64,000 bases of DNA, taken from assembly GCF_001310895.1 (NCBI RefSeq), contig NZ_BAZS01000014.1:18669-82668 (forward strand), given 5' to 3'. Source of the DNA: Virgibacillus halodenitrificans JCM 12304 (GTDB lineage Bacteria; Bacillota; Bacilli; Bacillales; Amphibacillaceae). The translations under genes and the position numbers were made by a program. Numbering within the stretch: position 1 is the first letter of the stretch; each line of letters opens with the position of its first letter. Below the pieces are notes generated by a model, which saw nothing but the letters and a program-made list of their open reading frames with translations, searched no databases and was not told the DNA's origin. Of this stretch, positions 8,512 through 18,031 are shown piece by piece.

Positions 8512-10307
8512 TTGCAAAGTGAATTAACTGATTATTTAAAAATAAATGGGGTTAGTCAACTTAAAAAAGTACCAAATAGTAACAAAATAACCTATGTACA
8601 TAGGAAAAGTGGCTTACCTCAATTATATGAATTTGATTTAAAAACACGTAAGGAACGTCCCTTTGTACGTACAGATGGGAGAGTATTATCAGCGCATCAT
8701 TCAACTAATGGGGAATATTCGATTATCGAGGTCGACTATAAAGGAAACGAAAAAAAGCAGATATTTCTATATAAAAGAGATACGCAAAGCTTAGAAAGAC
8801 TAGCATACTCTCTTGAATACTTGCATCATTTTGGCAGTTTCTCTCCAGATGGTACAAAAATAATATATACAACGTATCAGGAAAATGATGTAGATAGTAA
8901 GGTCTATCTGATTGATTTAACAACGAGGGAAAAGGAACTGATCGTTACATGGGACGGTTCATGTAACGTTGTAAAATGGTTGAAAAATGGAAAGGATATG
9001 GTGATTCAAGTACAAGAAACCAATTTGGATACGTCTTACTGGATTCTAAATATAGAAGATCTATCCAAAAGAAGACTTGGTTCTATGGATGAAGTAGCAC
9101 GTTATCAATCCATTGTATTTACAAAGGAGCAGAAGGAAGGTTATTTACTTTCCGATAGTAATAGTGAATTTATGCAAGTATGTCAATTCTCGTTGAACAA
9201 CCATCAAAAAATAAGCCCATGCATTACATCTATTCCATGGGATATAGAAGAGGTAAAACTATCATTGGATGAAACGAAGTTGGCGTTAAGTGTAAATGAA
9301 GGCGGGACTTCAACGATCTACATGTATCATGTTGCTGATTCCAGCCTAGAAGAAATCACGGATTTACCCATGGGCGTGAAATCCAATATAAGTTGGCTTA
9401 CGAATGACTCTTTCTTATTTCTTTTAAAAGGACCACAGGTACCAGGTGAGGTGTATACCTACCATATTTCACAGTGTAATGTAAGTAGAATAACCGATGT
9501 TGGTTATTTGGATGCATCTAAGGTAAGGAGATATAACCCAACGATGTATACGTTTCCGTCCTTTGATGGGGTGGAAGTTCCCTATTTTTATTATGCAAAG
9601 CATGCCAATCCAACAAGTGCGTTAATTTATGTCCATGGTGGACCTGAGAATTTATCCAGAGTGGACTTTAATCCCGTTTTACAAGCATTGGTAGATGCGG
9701 GAGTTGCTGTAATCGTCCCTAATATAAGAGGGAGCAAGGGATTTGGGAGAACCTATCTAGAGCTTGATGATCGTAGAAAGCGTTTGGATGCCGCAAAAGA
9801 TATAGAAGCGCTAGCATGGTAGCCTTTGAAAAACATGGGATTGATCAAAGTAAATTGGGAATTATGGGAAGAAGCTATGGTGGATTTATAGTAAATACGG
9901 TTAGTGCGTATTACCCGCATTTATGGGCTGCGGCAGTTTCAATTGTTGGCATCTCTCATATTGGCACCTTTCTAGAGAAAACGGGATCCTACAGAAGGCG
10001 ATCAAGGGAACATGAATATGGTTTTTTGTCTGAAGATATCGATTTCTTCGATGAAATATCTCCAATAAATCATGTGGAAAAGGTGAATGCGCCTTTACTT
10101 TTATGCCATGGTCGACATGACAGTCGCGTAGCGGTAGAAGAGTCCATCCAATTTCAAGAAAAATTAACGGATTTAGGTAAGGAAGTATCGATCATTATTT
10201 CTGAAGAAGATGGGCATCAAATGGGAGGGGCAACTTGTCACATAAATAGTTATGTATCAATGCAAACGAAAATAGTTGAATTTTTAGATCAGCACTTAAA
10301 TGATTAG
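8512..10307 (+). pseudogene. S9 (prolyl oligopeptidase/acylaminoacyl peptidase) family serine peptidase, interrupted by one frameshift
   Basis: Two adjoining frames make one normal S9 peptidase of about 598 residues. The N-terminal beta-propeller (to about residue 350) and the start of the alpha/beta hydrolase (YVHGGPENLS, PNIRGSKGFG) are in the first frame, which ends at a TAG at 9820-9822. The catalytic part is in the next frame from about 9816: GRSYGGF (nucleophile Ser), CHGRHDSRV (Asp) and EDGHQ (His). One extra G in the GG at 9818-9819 would join them. The start is taken as TTG 8512 with GAGGTG 6 bases before; a GTG at 8479 overlapping the previous gene is an alternative. All catalytic residues are intact, so a sequencing deletion is plausible. 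The enzyme would trim imported peptides. Confidence 0.8.
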
Positions 10308-10336
10308 CGTATATTATTCAAAAAAGGAGGGGCGTT

Positions 10337-11266
10337 ATGTACATTATAAGGCGTATCTTAACTATGCTTTTAACGGTATGGGTAATAGCAACATTAACAT
10401 TTATTATGATGAAGCTGATTCCAGGGGATCCGTTTTCTACAGAGGAAGGGGCATTGCCCGAAGAAGCTCTGGCAAATCTATATGCGAAATACGGTTTAGA
10501 TGACCCACTGCCCATTCAATATCTTACATATATGAAAAATCTAGTAACCTTTGATCTTGGACTGTCTATGGAAGGTAGTGGAAGGTCCGTAAATGAGATT
10601 ATTGCGTCCGGAATTGGGGCGTCAGCGACACTTGGATTAATAACATTAGTAGTCGCCTTAGTCTTCGGAATAACCTTAGGTATTTTAGCTGCTTTATACC
10701 ATAATAGTGTCTTTGATTATACAGCGATGGTAATCGCAACAGTAGGAATATCTATACCTAACTTTATTCTAGCCCCATTATTAATGAAATTTTTAGCAGT
10801 TGATCTTCAATTGTTCCCAGTTGCCAATTGGGGTACCTGGCAGCATACCGTACTGCCATCTTTAGCTTTGGCGTCTGGACCATTGGCAATTATAGCTCGT
10901 TTTGTACGGTCAAGTATGCTTGATGTTATGAATCAGGATTATATGAAAACTGCAGATGCTAAAGGGTTACCAACGTATCGTATCGTTGTTTTGCATGGTA
11001 TTCGAAATGCCATATTACCGGTCATATCATTTATTGGACCGTTATTTGTTTCTCTAATTACAGGTACTTTAGTTATTGAACGTATTTTCTCTATACCTGG
11101 AATTGGAAGGTACTTTGTGGATAGCATTTTTAATCGGGATTACACGGTAATTATGGGGACAACCATTTTCTATAGCCTTATATTAGTTGTTGTTTTGTTC
11201 TTAATTGACGTTTCCTATCGATTTATCGATCCACGGATTACTTTAACTAGTAAAGGAGGATCATAG
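10337..11266 (+). CDS. Peptide ABC transporter permease, DppB/OppB type
   Basis: 309 residues with six hydrophobic segments. It has the DppB/OppB signature N terminus (YIIRRILTMLLTVWVIATLT, then MMKLIPGDPF) and the EAA loop DYMKTADAKGLPTYRIVVLH at about residues 200-220 that docks on the ATPases. AAAGGAGGGG lies 6 bases from ATG 10337. It abuts the second permease with no gap. It forms the channel with the DppC-type partner for di- or oligopeptide import. Sequence alone does not tell dipeptide from oligopeptide; dipeptide is favoured by the M19 dipeptidase in the operon. Confidence 0.9.
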   Translation: MYIIRRILTMLLTVWVIATLTFIMMKLIPGDPFSTEEGALPEEALANLYAKYGLDDPLPIQYLTYMKNLVTFDLGLSMEGSGRSVNEIIASGIGASATLGLITLVVALVFGITLGILAALYHNSVFDYTAMVIATVGISIPNFILAPLLMKFLAVDLQLFPVANWGTWQHTVLPSLALASGPLAIIARFVRSSMLDVMNQDYMKTADAKGLPTYRIVVLHGIRNAILPVISFIGPLFVSLITGTLVIERIFSIPGIGRYFVDSIFNRDYTVIMGTTIFYSLILVVVLFLIDVSYRFIDPRITLTSKGGS

Positions 11267-12220
11267 ATGAGTAGGGAAGCAAGAGAACTATTATTTAAAC
11301 CGGTTAATAAAAAAGAGAGCCTTTCTGAGCAAATCATCCGTCCAAGCTTACCAATTTGGAAGGAAACTGCTATTAATATTTTAAAAAATAAATTAGCTTT
11401 ATTTGGATTAGTTTTAATTCTTATCATCACTTTCTTTGCAATTGCTGGTCCAGCAATGGTTCCGTATTCTGCTTCTGAACAGGAGCTTACAAAGAATAAC
11501 CTTGCACCTTCAAGTGAACATTGGTTTGGGACAGATGATTTAGGACGCGATGTATGGGCACGTACATGGCAAGGTGCCCGGGTTTCTTTAACCATCGGCC
11601 TGGTTGCAGCTTTATTAGATTTGATTATCGGTGTAACTGTAGGTGGTATCTCTGGGTACATGGCAGGAAAAGGGAAAAGAGGCGACCGCATAGATAGTAT
11701 ATTAATGCGTATCGTTGAAGTACTATACGGCATTCCATATTTACTTGTAGTTATATTGTTAATGGTAATTATGGAACCAGGGATCATAACTATTATTATC
11801 GCTTTATCAGCTACTGGATGGGTAGGTATGGCAAGAATAGTACGCGGGCAAATCTTACAATTAAAATCACAAGACTATGTACTCGCAGCGGAAAAGTTAG
11901 GAAGTAGCCATGCGAAAATAATTGGGAAGCATTTAATACCAAATACGATGGGGATTATTATTGTAAATCTTACCTTCTCCGTCCCATCTGCGATATTTTC
12001 GGAATCGTTCTTAAGCTTCTTGGGCCTCGGTGTACAGGCCCCTTTTGCAAGCTGGGGAACGATGGCAAACGACGCATTGGGAGTGGTTATTGGGGGGCAA
12101 TGGTGGAGGCTGTTTTTTCCTGCTCTTATGATATCCATAACAATGTTTGCATTTAATGCTTTTGGTGACGGCTTACAAGATGCTTTAGATCCGAAAGTAC
12201 GCAAAAAGGGAGGTAAATAG
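11267..12220 (+). CDS. Peptide ABC transporter permease, DppC/OppC type
   Basis: 317 residues. It shows the OppC_N segment (residues 30-75), then GTDDLGRDVWARTWQGARVS, the hallmark of DppC/OppC proteins, five or more membrane helices, and the EAA loop (SQDYVLAAEKLGSSHAKIIG) near residue 205. The end LQDALDPKVRKKGGK is typical. ATG 11267 directly follows the upstream stop and has AGGAGGATC as ribosome site. It pairs with the preceding permease. The next gene starts 4 bases after its stop, so the five transporter genes are tightly coupled. Confidence 0.92.
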   Translation: MSREARELLFKPVNKKESLSEQIIRPSLPIWKETAINILKNKLALFGLVLILIITFFAIAGPAMVPYSASEQELTKNNLAPSSEHWFGTDDLGRDVWARTWQGARVSLTIGLVAALLDLIIGVTVGGISGYMAGKGKRGDRIDSILMRIVEVLYGIPYLLVVILLMVIMEPGIITIIIALSATGWVGMARIVRGQILQLKSQDYVLAAEKLGSSHAKIIGKHLIPNTMGIIIVNLTFSVPSAIFSESFLSFLGLGVQAPFASWGTMANDALGVVIGGQWWRLFFPALMISITMFAFNAFGDGLQDALDPKVRKKGGK

Positions 12221-12224
12221 TGGC

Positions 12225-13238
12225 ATGTCTTTATTAAAGGTCAATAATTTAAAAGTTAATTTTAAAACATATGGAGGTACGATCAGAGCTGTAAGAAATG
12301 TTTCTTTTGAAGTTGATTATGGAGAAACCGTAGCAATTGTTGGCGAAAGCGGAAGTGGTAAAAGTGTAACCGTCCAAGCAATTATGGGACTAATAAAAAA
12401 ACCGGCGGGTGAGATAGAGAAAGGAAATATTCTTTTTAAAGGAAAAGAACTATTGCAATTATCTCAAAAGCAGCTACGGGAAATAAAAGGAAAGCAAATT
12501 AGCATGGTTTTTCAAGATTCCATGACATCCTTAAACCCAACAATGAAGGTTGGAAAACAAATTTCAGAAGTTTTACTTTACCATCAACATGTTTCAAAGC
12601 AAGAAGCAAAAGCAAGAGCTATTGAGATGATTAAAGAAGTTGGTATTCCCAATGCCGAAAGAAGGTATGAACAATATCCACATGAATTCAGTGGAGGCAT
12701 GCGGCAACGAATAATGATTGCAATAGCGCTTGCTTGTAATCCTGATTTGCTCATTGCTGATGAGCCAACCACAGCCTTGGATGTAACGATACAAGCACAA
12801 GTACTTGGGTTATTGGAAGGTATTAAAGAGAATAAAAATACGTCCATTATTTTAATAACACATGATTTAGGCGTGGTTGCGGAGAGTGCGGACAAGGTGA
12901 TTGTCATGTATGGGGGGATGATGGTAGAGAAGTGCAGTGTGCAAGAATTATTTTCTAATCCTAACCACCCGTACACTTGGGGCTTATTGGAATCAATTCC
13001 TAACGTATCCAATAAAGACAAAGAGAGGCTAAAGCCAATTGAAGGCTCGCCACCAGATTTATTTTCACCACCTAAAGGTTGTCCATTTGCTCCTCGATGT
13101 AAGTACGCCATGGATATATGTATGGAAGAAGTTCCTCGTCTCTATGATGTAGCAGATGGTCATTCCTCAAGATGTTTTCTAAACGACGAAATGGCTCCGA
13201 ATATAGCGACGTTTTCAGAAGTGGAGGAGCGTGTATGA
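12225..13238 (+). CDS. Peptide ABC transporter ATP-binding protein, DppD/OppD type
   Basis: 337 residues. Walker A GESGSGKSV (near residue 41), Q-loop VFQDSMTSLNPT, signature FSGGMRQR (near 160), Walker B DLLIADEPTTALD and the switch His in LITHDLG are all present. The C-terminal oligopeptide-transporter extension contains a Cys cluster (GCPFAPRCKYAMDIC and RCF) of the type that binds an Fe-S cluster in DppD/OppD proteins. It overlaps the next gene by 4 bases (ATGA), implying translational coupling. It is one of two ATPases energising the importer. Confidence 0.93.
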   Translation: MSLLKVNNLKVNFKTYGGTIRAVRNVSFEVDYGETVAIVGESGSGKSVTVQAIMGLIKKPAGEIEKGNILFKGKELLQLSQKQLREIKGKQISMVFQDSMTSLNPTMKVGKQISEVLLYHQHVSKQEAKARAIEMIKEVGIPNAERRYEQYPHEFSGGMRQRIMIAIALACNPDLLIADEPTTALDVTIQAQVLGLLEGIKENKNTSIILITHDLGVVAESADKVIVMYGGMMVEKCSVQELFSNPNHPYTWGLLESIPNVSNKDKERLKPIEGSPPDLFSPPKGCPFAPRCKYAMDICMEEVPRLYDVADGHSSRCFLNDEMAPNIATFSEVEERV

Positions 13239-14188
13239 ACCAAGAAATTATTAAAACTACCAATGTAAAAAAACACTATGCCATAGGTAAGCAGCAAGTT
13301 GTTCGTTCCGTAGATGGTATTTCAATTGATATTTATCAGGGAGAAACATTCGGATTAGTTGGTGAGAGTGGAAGTGGGAAATCAACCTTTGGAAAAACCA
13401 TCGCAGGATTGACAAACCCTACAGACGGTAGTGTGTACTATGAGGGGAATAATGTAAATAATTTATCTAAAAAAGAGCGCCATCGAATTAACCGTGAAAT
13501 TCAAATTATTTTTCAAGATCCGCAAGCTTCTTTAAATCCTCGAATGCAGGTAGGAGACATAATTGCTGAAGGTATCGATGCACATGGTTTAGCAAAAGGA
13601 AAAGCAAGAAAAGAGAGAATATATGATTTGTTGGAAAGAGTAGGATTGAATCCGGATGTCGTCAAGCGTTATCCACATGAATTCAGTGGAGGGCAGAGAC
13701 AACGGATTGGAATAGCAAGAACACTAGCAGTTCAGCCTAAATTTATTGTGGCAGATGAGCCTATATCTGCCTTAGATGTTTCAATTCAAGCGCAGGTTCT
13801 AAACCTACTAAATGATTTAAAGGATTCAGAGGATCTAACCTATCTATTTATCGCTCATGATTTAAGTATGGTTAAGCATATTAGTGATCGAATCGGAGTT
13901 ATGTATTTAGGAAATATGATGGAGTTAGCACGAAGTGAGCAATTATTTGATAATCCGAAACATCCGTATACACAAGCTCTCTTATCAGCCATACCTGTAC
14001 CGGATCCAACTCTTTCAAAAAGAGACAGAATAGTTTTACAAGGGGAACCACCAAGCCCAGTCAATCCTCCAAGTGGATGTAAATTCAGAACAAGGTGTCC
14101 GCATGCCATGGAAATATGTTCTTTAGAAGCTCCAATGTGGAAAGAAATACACGCTGATCATTGGACAGCATGTCACTTATATTCTTAG
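13235..14188 (+). CDS. Peptide ABC transporter ATP-binding protein, DppF/OppF type
   Basis: 317 residues from ATG 13235 (GGAGG 7 bases before; the ATG overlaps the upstream TGA). Walker A GESGSGKST, signature FSGGQRQR, Walker B FIVADEPISALD and LFIAHDLSMV are intact. The C-terminal Cys motif (GCKFRTRCPHAMEIC) is present. It should form the heterodimeric motor with the preceding protein. The open frame extends 21 codons further up, inside the upstream gene, but that start has no better ribosome site. Confidence 0.92.
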   Translation: MNQEIIKTTNVKKHYAIGKQQVVRSVDGISIDIYQGETFGLVGESGSGKSTFGKTIAGLTNPTDGSVYYEGNNVNNLSKKERHRINREIQIIFQDPQASLNPRMQVGDIIAEGIDAHGLAKGKARKERIYDLLERVGLNPDVVKRYPHEFSGGQRQRIGIARTLAVQPKFIVADEPISALDVSIQAQVLNLLNDLKDSEDLTYLFIAHDLSMVKHISDRIGVMYLGNMMELARSEQLFDNPKHPYTQALLSAIPVPDPTLSKRDRIVLQGEPPSPVNPPSGCKFRTRCPHAMEICSLEAPMWKEIHADHWTACHLYS

Positions 14189-14208
14189 TTAAGCAAAGGA
14201 GAATGGAT

Positions 14209-15804
14209 ATGATGAAGAAATTAATAGCAATACTTATACTAACGGGAGTAATGATATTAGGGGCTTGTTCTGATAAGAGTGCAACGTCTTCAGAGCCACC
14301 TAAACAAGACCTTGTATTGAATTTAAGCTCTGAACCTTCCAGCTTGGATCCGGGAATTACTACTTCATTGAAGGATGGTTGGGTAATGGAGCACCTCTTT
14401 GAAGGATTATATACGCTTGATCAAGAAGGTGAAGTAGTACTGGGAGTTGCAGAAAAAGTAGATAAATCAACGGATGGTCTTGTTTACACGTTCACCATTA
14501 GAAAGGATGCCAAGTGGTCGGATGGTTCAGATGTAACTGCTCATGACTTTGAATATGCGTGGAAGAGAGCTTTAGACCCGAATGTAGGAGCGAGATACGC
14601 TTCCTTCTTGTATGTAATAAAAAATGCGGAAGCCTTTAATACAGGTAAAGCTAGTTTAGAAGAAGTAGGAGTGACAGCACTTGATGATAAAACATTGAAA
14701 CTGACGCTTGAAGCACCCACTCCTTATCTAGAGAAGTTGATGACAATTACGACCTTTTACCCTGTAAAAAAAGAAGTAGTAGAGGCTAATGAAAACTGGA
14801 CCCTCGATCCAAGCTTGTATGTTACAAACGGAGCTTTTCAACTAAACAAATGGGAGCACGATAGCCAGTTGGAATTAATAAAGAATAAGGAATATTATGC
14901 GAAGGATGAAGTTAGCCTGGAGAAGATTACGTTTAAGATGATTAATGATGCTACAACAGCCTATCAGATGTATGAAACAGGAGAGCTTGATTTTATTAGT
15001 ACGATTCCAACTGATCAACTAGAAGCAGCAAAGCAAAAGCCAGAGTACATTGAATTTCCAACGTATTCGACAGCAATGTATCTATTTAATATTAGAAAAG
15101 AACCATTTAACAATCAAAAGGTACGAAAAGCATTTGCGATGGGAATTGACCGAAAGGCCTTAGTTGAGAATGTTGGGAAAATAGGAGAAACCCCTGCCTT
15201 TGCAATGGTTCCCCCTGGTGCAGAGACACCAGAAGGTGATTTTCGAGAAGTCGGTGGAAACTATTTTGAAGAAGATTATGAAGAAGCTAAGAAGTTAATA
15301 GCAGAAGCAATGGAAGAAGAAGGCTGGTCAACGTTTCCTAAAGTAGAATTGATTTATAGTACGTCTGAAAATAATAAAAGATATTCGGAAGCCATTCAGG
15401 AGATGTTGAAAAAGAATTTAGATATTGATATCCAATTAGGCACGCAAGAATGGAGCTCGTATTTAGATACGCTTGGAAGAAAGGATTATCAGATGGCTAG
15501 AATGGCTCAGTCAGGCGTTTATATTGATCCAGCTGTAAACTTGGAATATTTCTTAGGATCTGGTACAAATAACCGCACCGGTTGGATAAATGAGAATTAC
15601 GATCAATTATTAAAAAAAGCTAGGGTAGAGCAGGATGAGACCAAACGTTATGAACTATTACATCAAGCAGAGGAAATATTAATGGAGGATTTACCTTTTA
15701 TGCCGTATTACTTCCTCTCATCCAATTATTTAGCATCACCTGAAATTAAAGGAATTGTTTATTACAATCACCAACCACCCGTTTTTAAATGGGCAAAAAA
15801 GTAA
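14209..15804 (+). CDS. Oligopeptide-binding lipoprotein (OppA/DppE, SBP family 5), first copy
   Basis: 531 residues from ATG 14209 (AGGAG 7 bases before). The signal peptide ends in lipobox LGAC (near residue 21), so it is a membrane-anchored lipoprotein. The SBP_bac_5 fold follows, with LNLSSEPSSLDPG at the start, KWSDGSDVTAHDFEYAWKRA, and FNNQKVRKAFAMGIDR in the middle. It captures extracellular peptides for the transporter encoded just upstream. It is clearly a sister of the next gene, which it resembles along its whole length, so a tandem duplication is likely. Differences in the binding region may widen peptide choice (inference). Confidence 0.92.
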   Translation: MMKKLIAILILTGVMILGACSDKSATSSEPPKQDLVLNLSSEPSSLDPGITTSLKDGWVMEHLFEGLYTLDQEGEVVLGVAEKVDKSTDGLVYTFTIRKDAKWSDGSDVTAHDFEYAWKRALDPNVGARYASFLYVIKNAEAFNTGKASLEEVGVTALDDKTLKLTLEAPTPYLEKLMTITTFYPVKKEVVEANENWTLDPSLYVTNGAFQLNKWEHDSQLELIKNKEYYAKDEVSLEKITFKMINDATTAYQMYETGELDFISTIPTDQLEAAKQKPEYIEFPTYSTAMYLFNIRKEPFNNQKVRKAFAMGIDRKALVENVGKIGETPAFAMVPPGAETPEGDFREVGGNYFEEDYEEAKKLIAEAMEEEGWSTFPKVELIYSTSENNKRYSEAIQEMLKKNLDIDIQLGTQEWSSYLDTLGRKDYQMARMAQSGVYIDPAVNLEYFLGSGTNNRTGWINENYDQLLKKARVEQDETKRYELLHQAEEILMEDLPFMPYYFLSSNYLASPEIKGIVYYNHQPPVFKWAKK

Positions 15805-15857
15805 TTTGTAGATTAATGTATTGTAGATAATTCATTCATATCTTGGGAGGGAAGCAA

Positions 15858-17471
15858 ATGGTTAAAAAAAGAATAGCTATTTTATTTATATTAGTAGCTT
15901 TAATGATGGCTGCATGTTCTGAAAATGAGAATAAATCAGAGGCGGAAGGTTCCAAAGGACAAGAGCTTGTATTAAATGCTGGCTCTGAACCGGCTAGTCT
16001 TGATCCGGCAATGAATACGTCCGTTACTTCCGGTTGGATATTGGATCATATGTATGAGGGCTTATATACACGTGATCAAAATGGTGATATTCAATTGGGT
16101 ATTGCTGAAGATGTTGACGTGTCAGATGATGGTACCGTATATACATTTAGTATTAAAGAGAATGCAAAATGGTCTGATGGAACAGATGTAACTGCTGAGG
16201 ATTTTAAATATTCCTGGGAAAGGGTTTTAAATCCAAATACTGGCGCAAGATTTGCCTATTATCTATTTGTTATAAAGAATGCAGAAGCATACAACAAAGG
16301 CGAAGCGGATATAGAAGACGTCGGAATAGAAGTAATTAATGATAAAACGTTAGAAGTTACACTTGAGTCTCCTACAGCATTTCTCGATAGTCTGATGACA
16401 ATTTGGACTTTTTATCCTGTGAAAAAAGATATCGTAGAAAAGGATGAGAATTGGACGCTGGATGCAGAAAATTTCGTTACAAATGGTGCTTTTTATATGA
16501 CGGATTGGGAGCATGATAACAAAATTGTGTTAACTAAAAATGATAATTATTATAGTAAGGAAGAAGTGAACCTAAATAAAATTACGTTCGAAATGGTAGA
16601 TGATGCAACAACTGCTTATCAGTTATATCAAACAGGAGATCTTGATTTTATCAGTGCTATACCTACGGATCAATTGGCAGCAGTAAAGGATAGTGATGAA
16701 TATAATGAATTCCCTTATTATTCAACAGCAATGTATATCTTTAATGTAAACAAAGAGCCTTTTACGAACCAAAAGGTTAGACAGGCGTTTTCTATGGCAG
16801 TAGATAGAAAATCCTTAGTTGAGAATGTCGGACAAACTGGTGAAGCACCTGCTTTTGCAATGGTACCACCAGGCGCTGATACACCTGACGGGGATTTTCG
16901 AGAGGTTGGCGGAGATTACTTTAAAGAAGACAATACAAAAGCAAAGGCCTTAATAGCGGAAGCCATGGATGAAGAAGGGTGGTCTGAATTTCCTGAAGTC
17001 ACGTTAATGTTCAGTACTTCTGATAATAATAAGCGCTACGCAGAAGCTGTTCAGGAAATGGTAAAGCAAAATCTAAATATAGATCTAAAACTAGCCAATC
17101 AGGAATGGAATACGTATTTAGATACATTAGGACGTGGCGATTATCAAATGGGAAGAATGTCGTGGACGGGTCTCTATATTGATCCAGCTGTAAACTTAGA
17201 ATACTATTTAGGCACTAGTACAAATAATCGAACAGGCTGGGTGAATAAGGAGTATGATCAGTTATTAAAGGATGCTCAAGTGGAACAGGATATTACAAAA
17301 CGCTATGAACTCTTACATGATGCAGAAGAAATATTAATGACGGATGCGCCATTTATGCCATTGTACTTTTTGACCAATAATTATTTAACATCTTCTAAAG
17401 TAGATCATGTTGCTTTTTATGAAAATAGACGACCTGTATTTAAATGGGCAAGTATAAAAGAAAACGAATAA
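15858..17471 (+). CDS. Oligopeptide-binding lipoprotein (OppA/DppE, SBP family 5), second copy
   Basis: 537 residues from ATG 15858 (GGGAGGG 6-7 bases before). The lipobox is MAAC (near residue 20). Motifs parallel the first copy: LNAGSEPASLDPA, KWSDGTDVTAEDFKYSWERV, FTNQKVRQAFSMAVDR, and the end RRPVFKWA. Only 53 bases separate the two copies, and a strong hairpin follows this one, so the ABC operon proper probably ends here. Binding-protein genes late in such operons often give extra transcript or a second specificity. Confidence 0.92.
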   Translation: MVKKRIAILFILVALMMAACSENENKSEAEGSKGQELVLNAGSEPASLDPAMNTSVTSGWILDHMYEGLYTRDQNGDIQLGIAEDVDVSDDGTVYTFSIKENAKWSDGTDVTAEDFKYSWERVLNPNTGARFAYYLFVIKNAEAYNKGEADIEDVGIEVINDKTLEVTLESPTAFLDSLMTIWTFYPVKKDIVEKDENWTLDAENFVTNGAFYMTDWEHDNKIVLTKNDNYYSKEEVNLNKITFEMVDDATTAYQLYQTGDLDFISAIPTDQLAAVKDSDEYNEFPYYSTAMYIFNVNKEPFTNQKVRQAFSMAVDRKSLVENVGQTGEAPAFAMVPPGADTPDGDFREVGGDYFKEDNTKAKALIAEAMDEEGWSEFPEVTLMFSTSDNNKRYAEAVQEMVKQNLNIDLKLANQEWNTYLDTLGRGDYQMGRMSWTGLYIDPAVNLEYYLGTSTNNRTGWVNKEYDQLLKDAQVEQDITKRYELLHDAEEILMTDAPFMPLYFLTNNYLTSSKVDHVAFYENRRPVFKWASIKENE

Positions 17472-17482
17472 TTAAAATATCT

Positions 17483-17520
17483 GGAGCCAATAAAACGATA
17501 CCTTCGTTGTTTGGCTCCTT
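17483..17520 (+). terminator. Rho-independent terminator after second oppA
   Basis: GGAGCCAA...AACGA pairs with TCGTT...TTGGCTCC, giving a GC-rich outer stem followed by a short T-run, directly after the second binding-protein gene. Read-through into the DUF3899 gene 15 bases later is possible, so it may act as an attenuator. Confidence 0.75.
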
Positions 17521-17534
17521 AGGTGTGGTGTATT

Positions 17535-17891
17535 TTGAAGACGCATTTTTTAATTATACTAACTTGGATTTCCATTGTTATCTTCACAAAGGACACGCTA
17601 TTACTAATAGAAATTGCATTTTTAGTGGGACTTATTTCAATCGTAATTTTAGCAGTTATGTTCTTAGTGAATAGTGAACTTTTCCATCTGTTTTTTAAGG
17701 GGTTTTGGATAATAGGGAAATACATAACTCCCGAAAATAGAGGATTAAATCGAACGAATGAGCTAATTAAAAAGGATCAGTCGTTTCAAAGATTTAAAGA
17801 AAATCTTCAGCAGCACTTTCGTAAAATGTTGATATGGACAGGTATTTATTCCATTACTGTATCGATTTTGTTCACAGCGCTTTTGGTTTAA
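17535..17891 (+). CDS. Small membrane protein, DUF3899 type
   Basis: About 118 residues with three hydrophobic segments: residues 5-18, 24-47, and 97-117 at the C-terminal end. Between them lies a charged loop with NRGLNRTNELIKKDQSFQRF. This arrangement matches the DUF3899 family, which in Bacillaceae is often found beside oligopeptide transport genes. No biochemical role is known to me. TTG 17535 is 9 bases after AGGTG; GTG 17523 is an alternative giving 122 residues. It lies between the ABC operon terminator and the amidohydrolase gene, in the same direction. Confidence 0.65.
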   Translation: MKTHFLIILTWISIVIFTKDTLLLIEIAFLVGLISIVILAVMFLVNSELFHLFFKGFWIIGKYITPENRGLNRTNELIKKDQSFQRFKENLQQHFRKMLIWTGIYSITVSILFTALLV

Positions 17892-18031
17892 TCGTAAATT
17901 TGTGTTAAACAGTGAAGTGAAAGATAATCCATCCTTTTTAGGATATAAATAGGAAGCGAAGTGATCTGTTACGCTTGGTGAGAAAACGGTTGGAATGAGC
18001 ATGAATAGTATAGTAGAAAGGTGGATGTATA

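Noticed and set aside
17444..17674. 76-codon plus frame across the oppA terminator
   Set aside because: It spans the hairpin and overlaps both oppA and the DUF3899 gene; the DUF3899 frame has the ribosome site and membrane segments.
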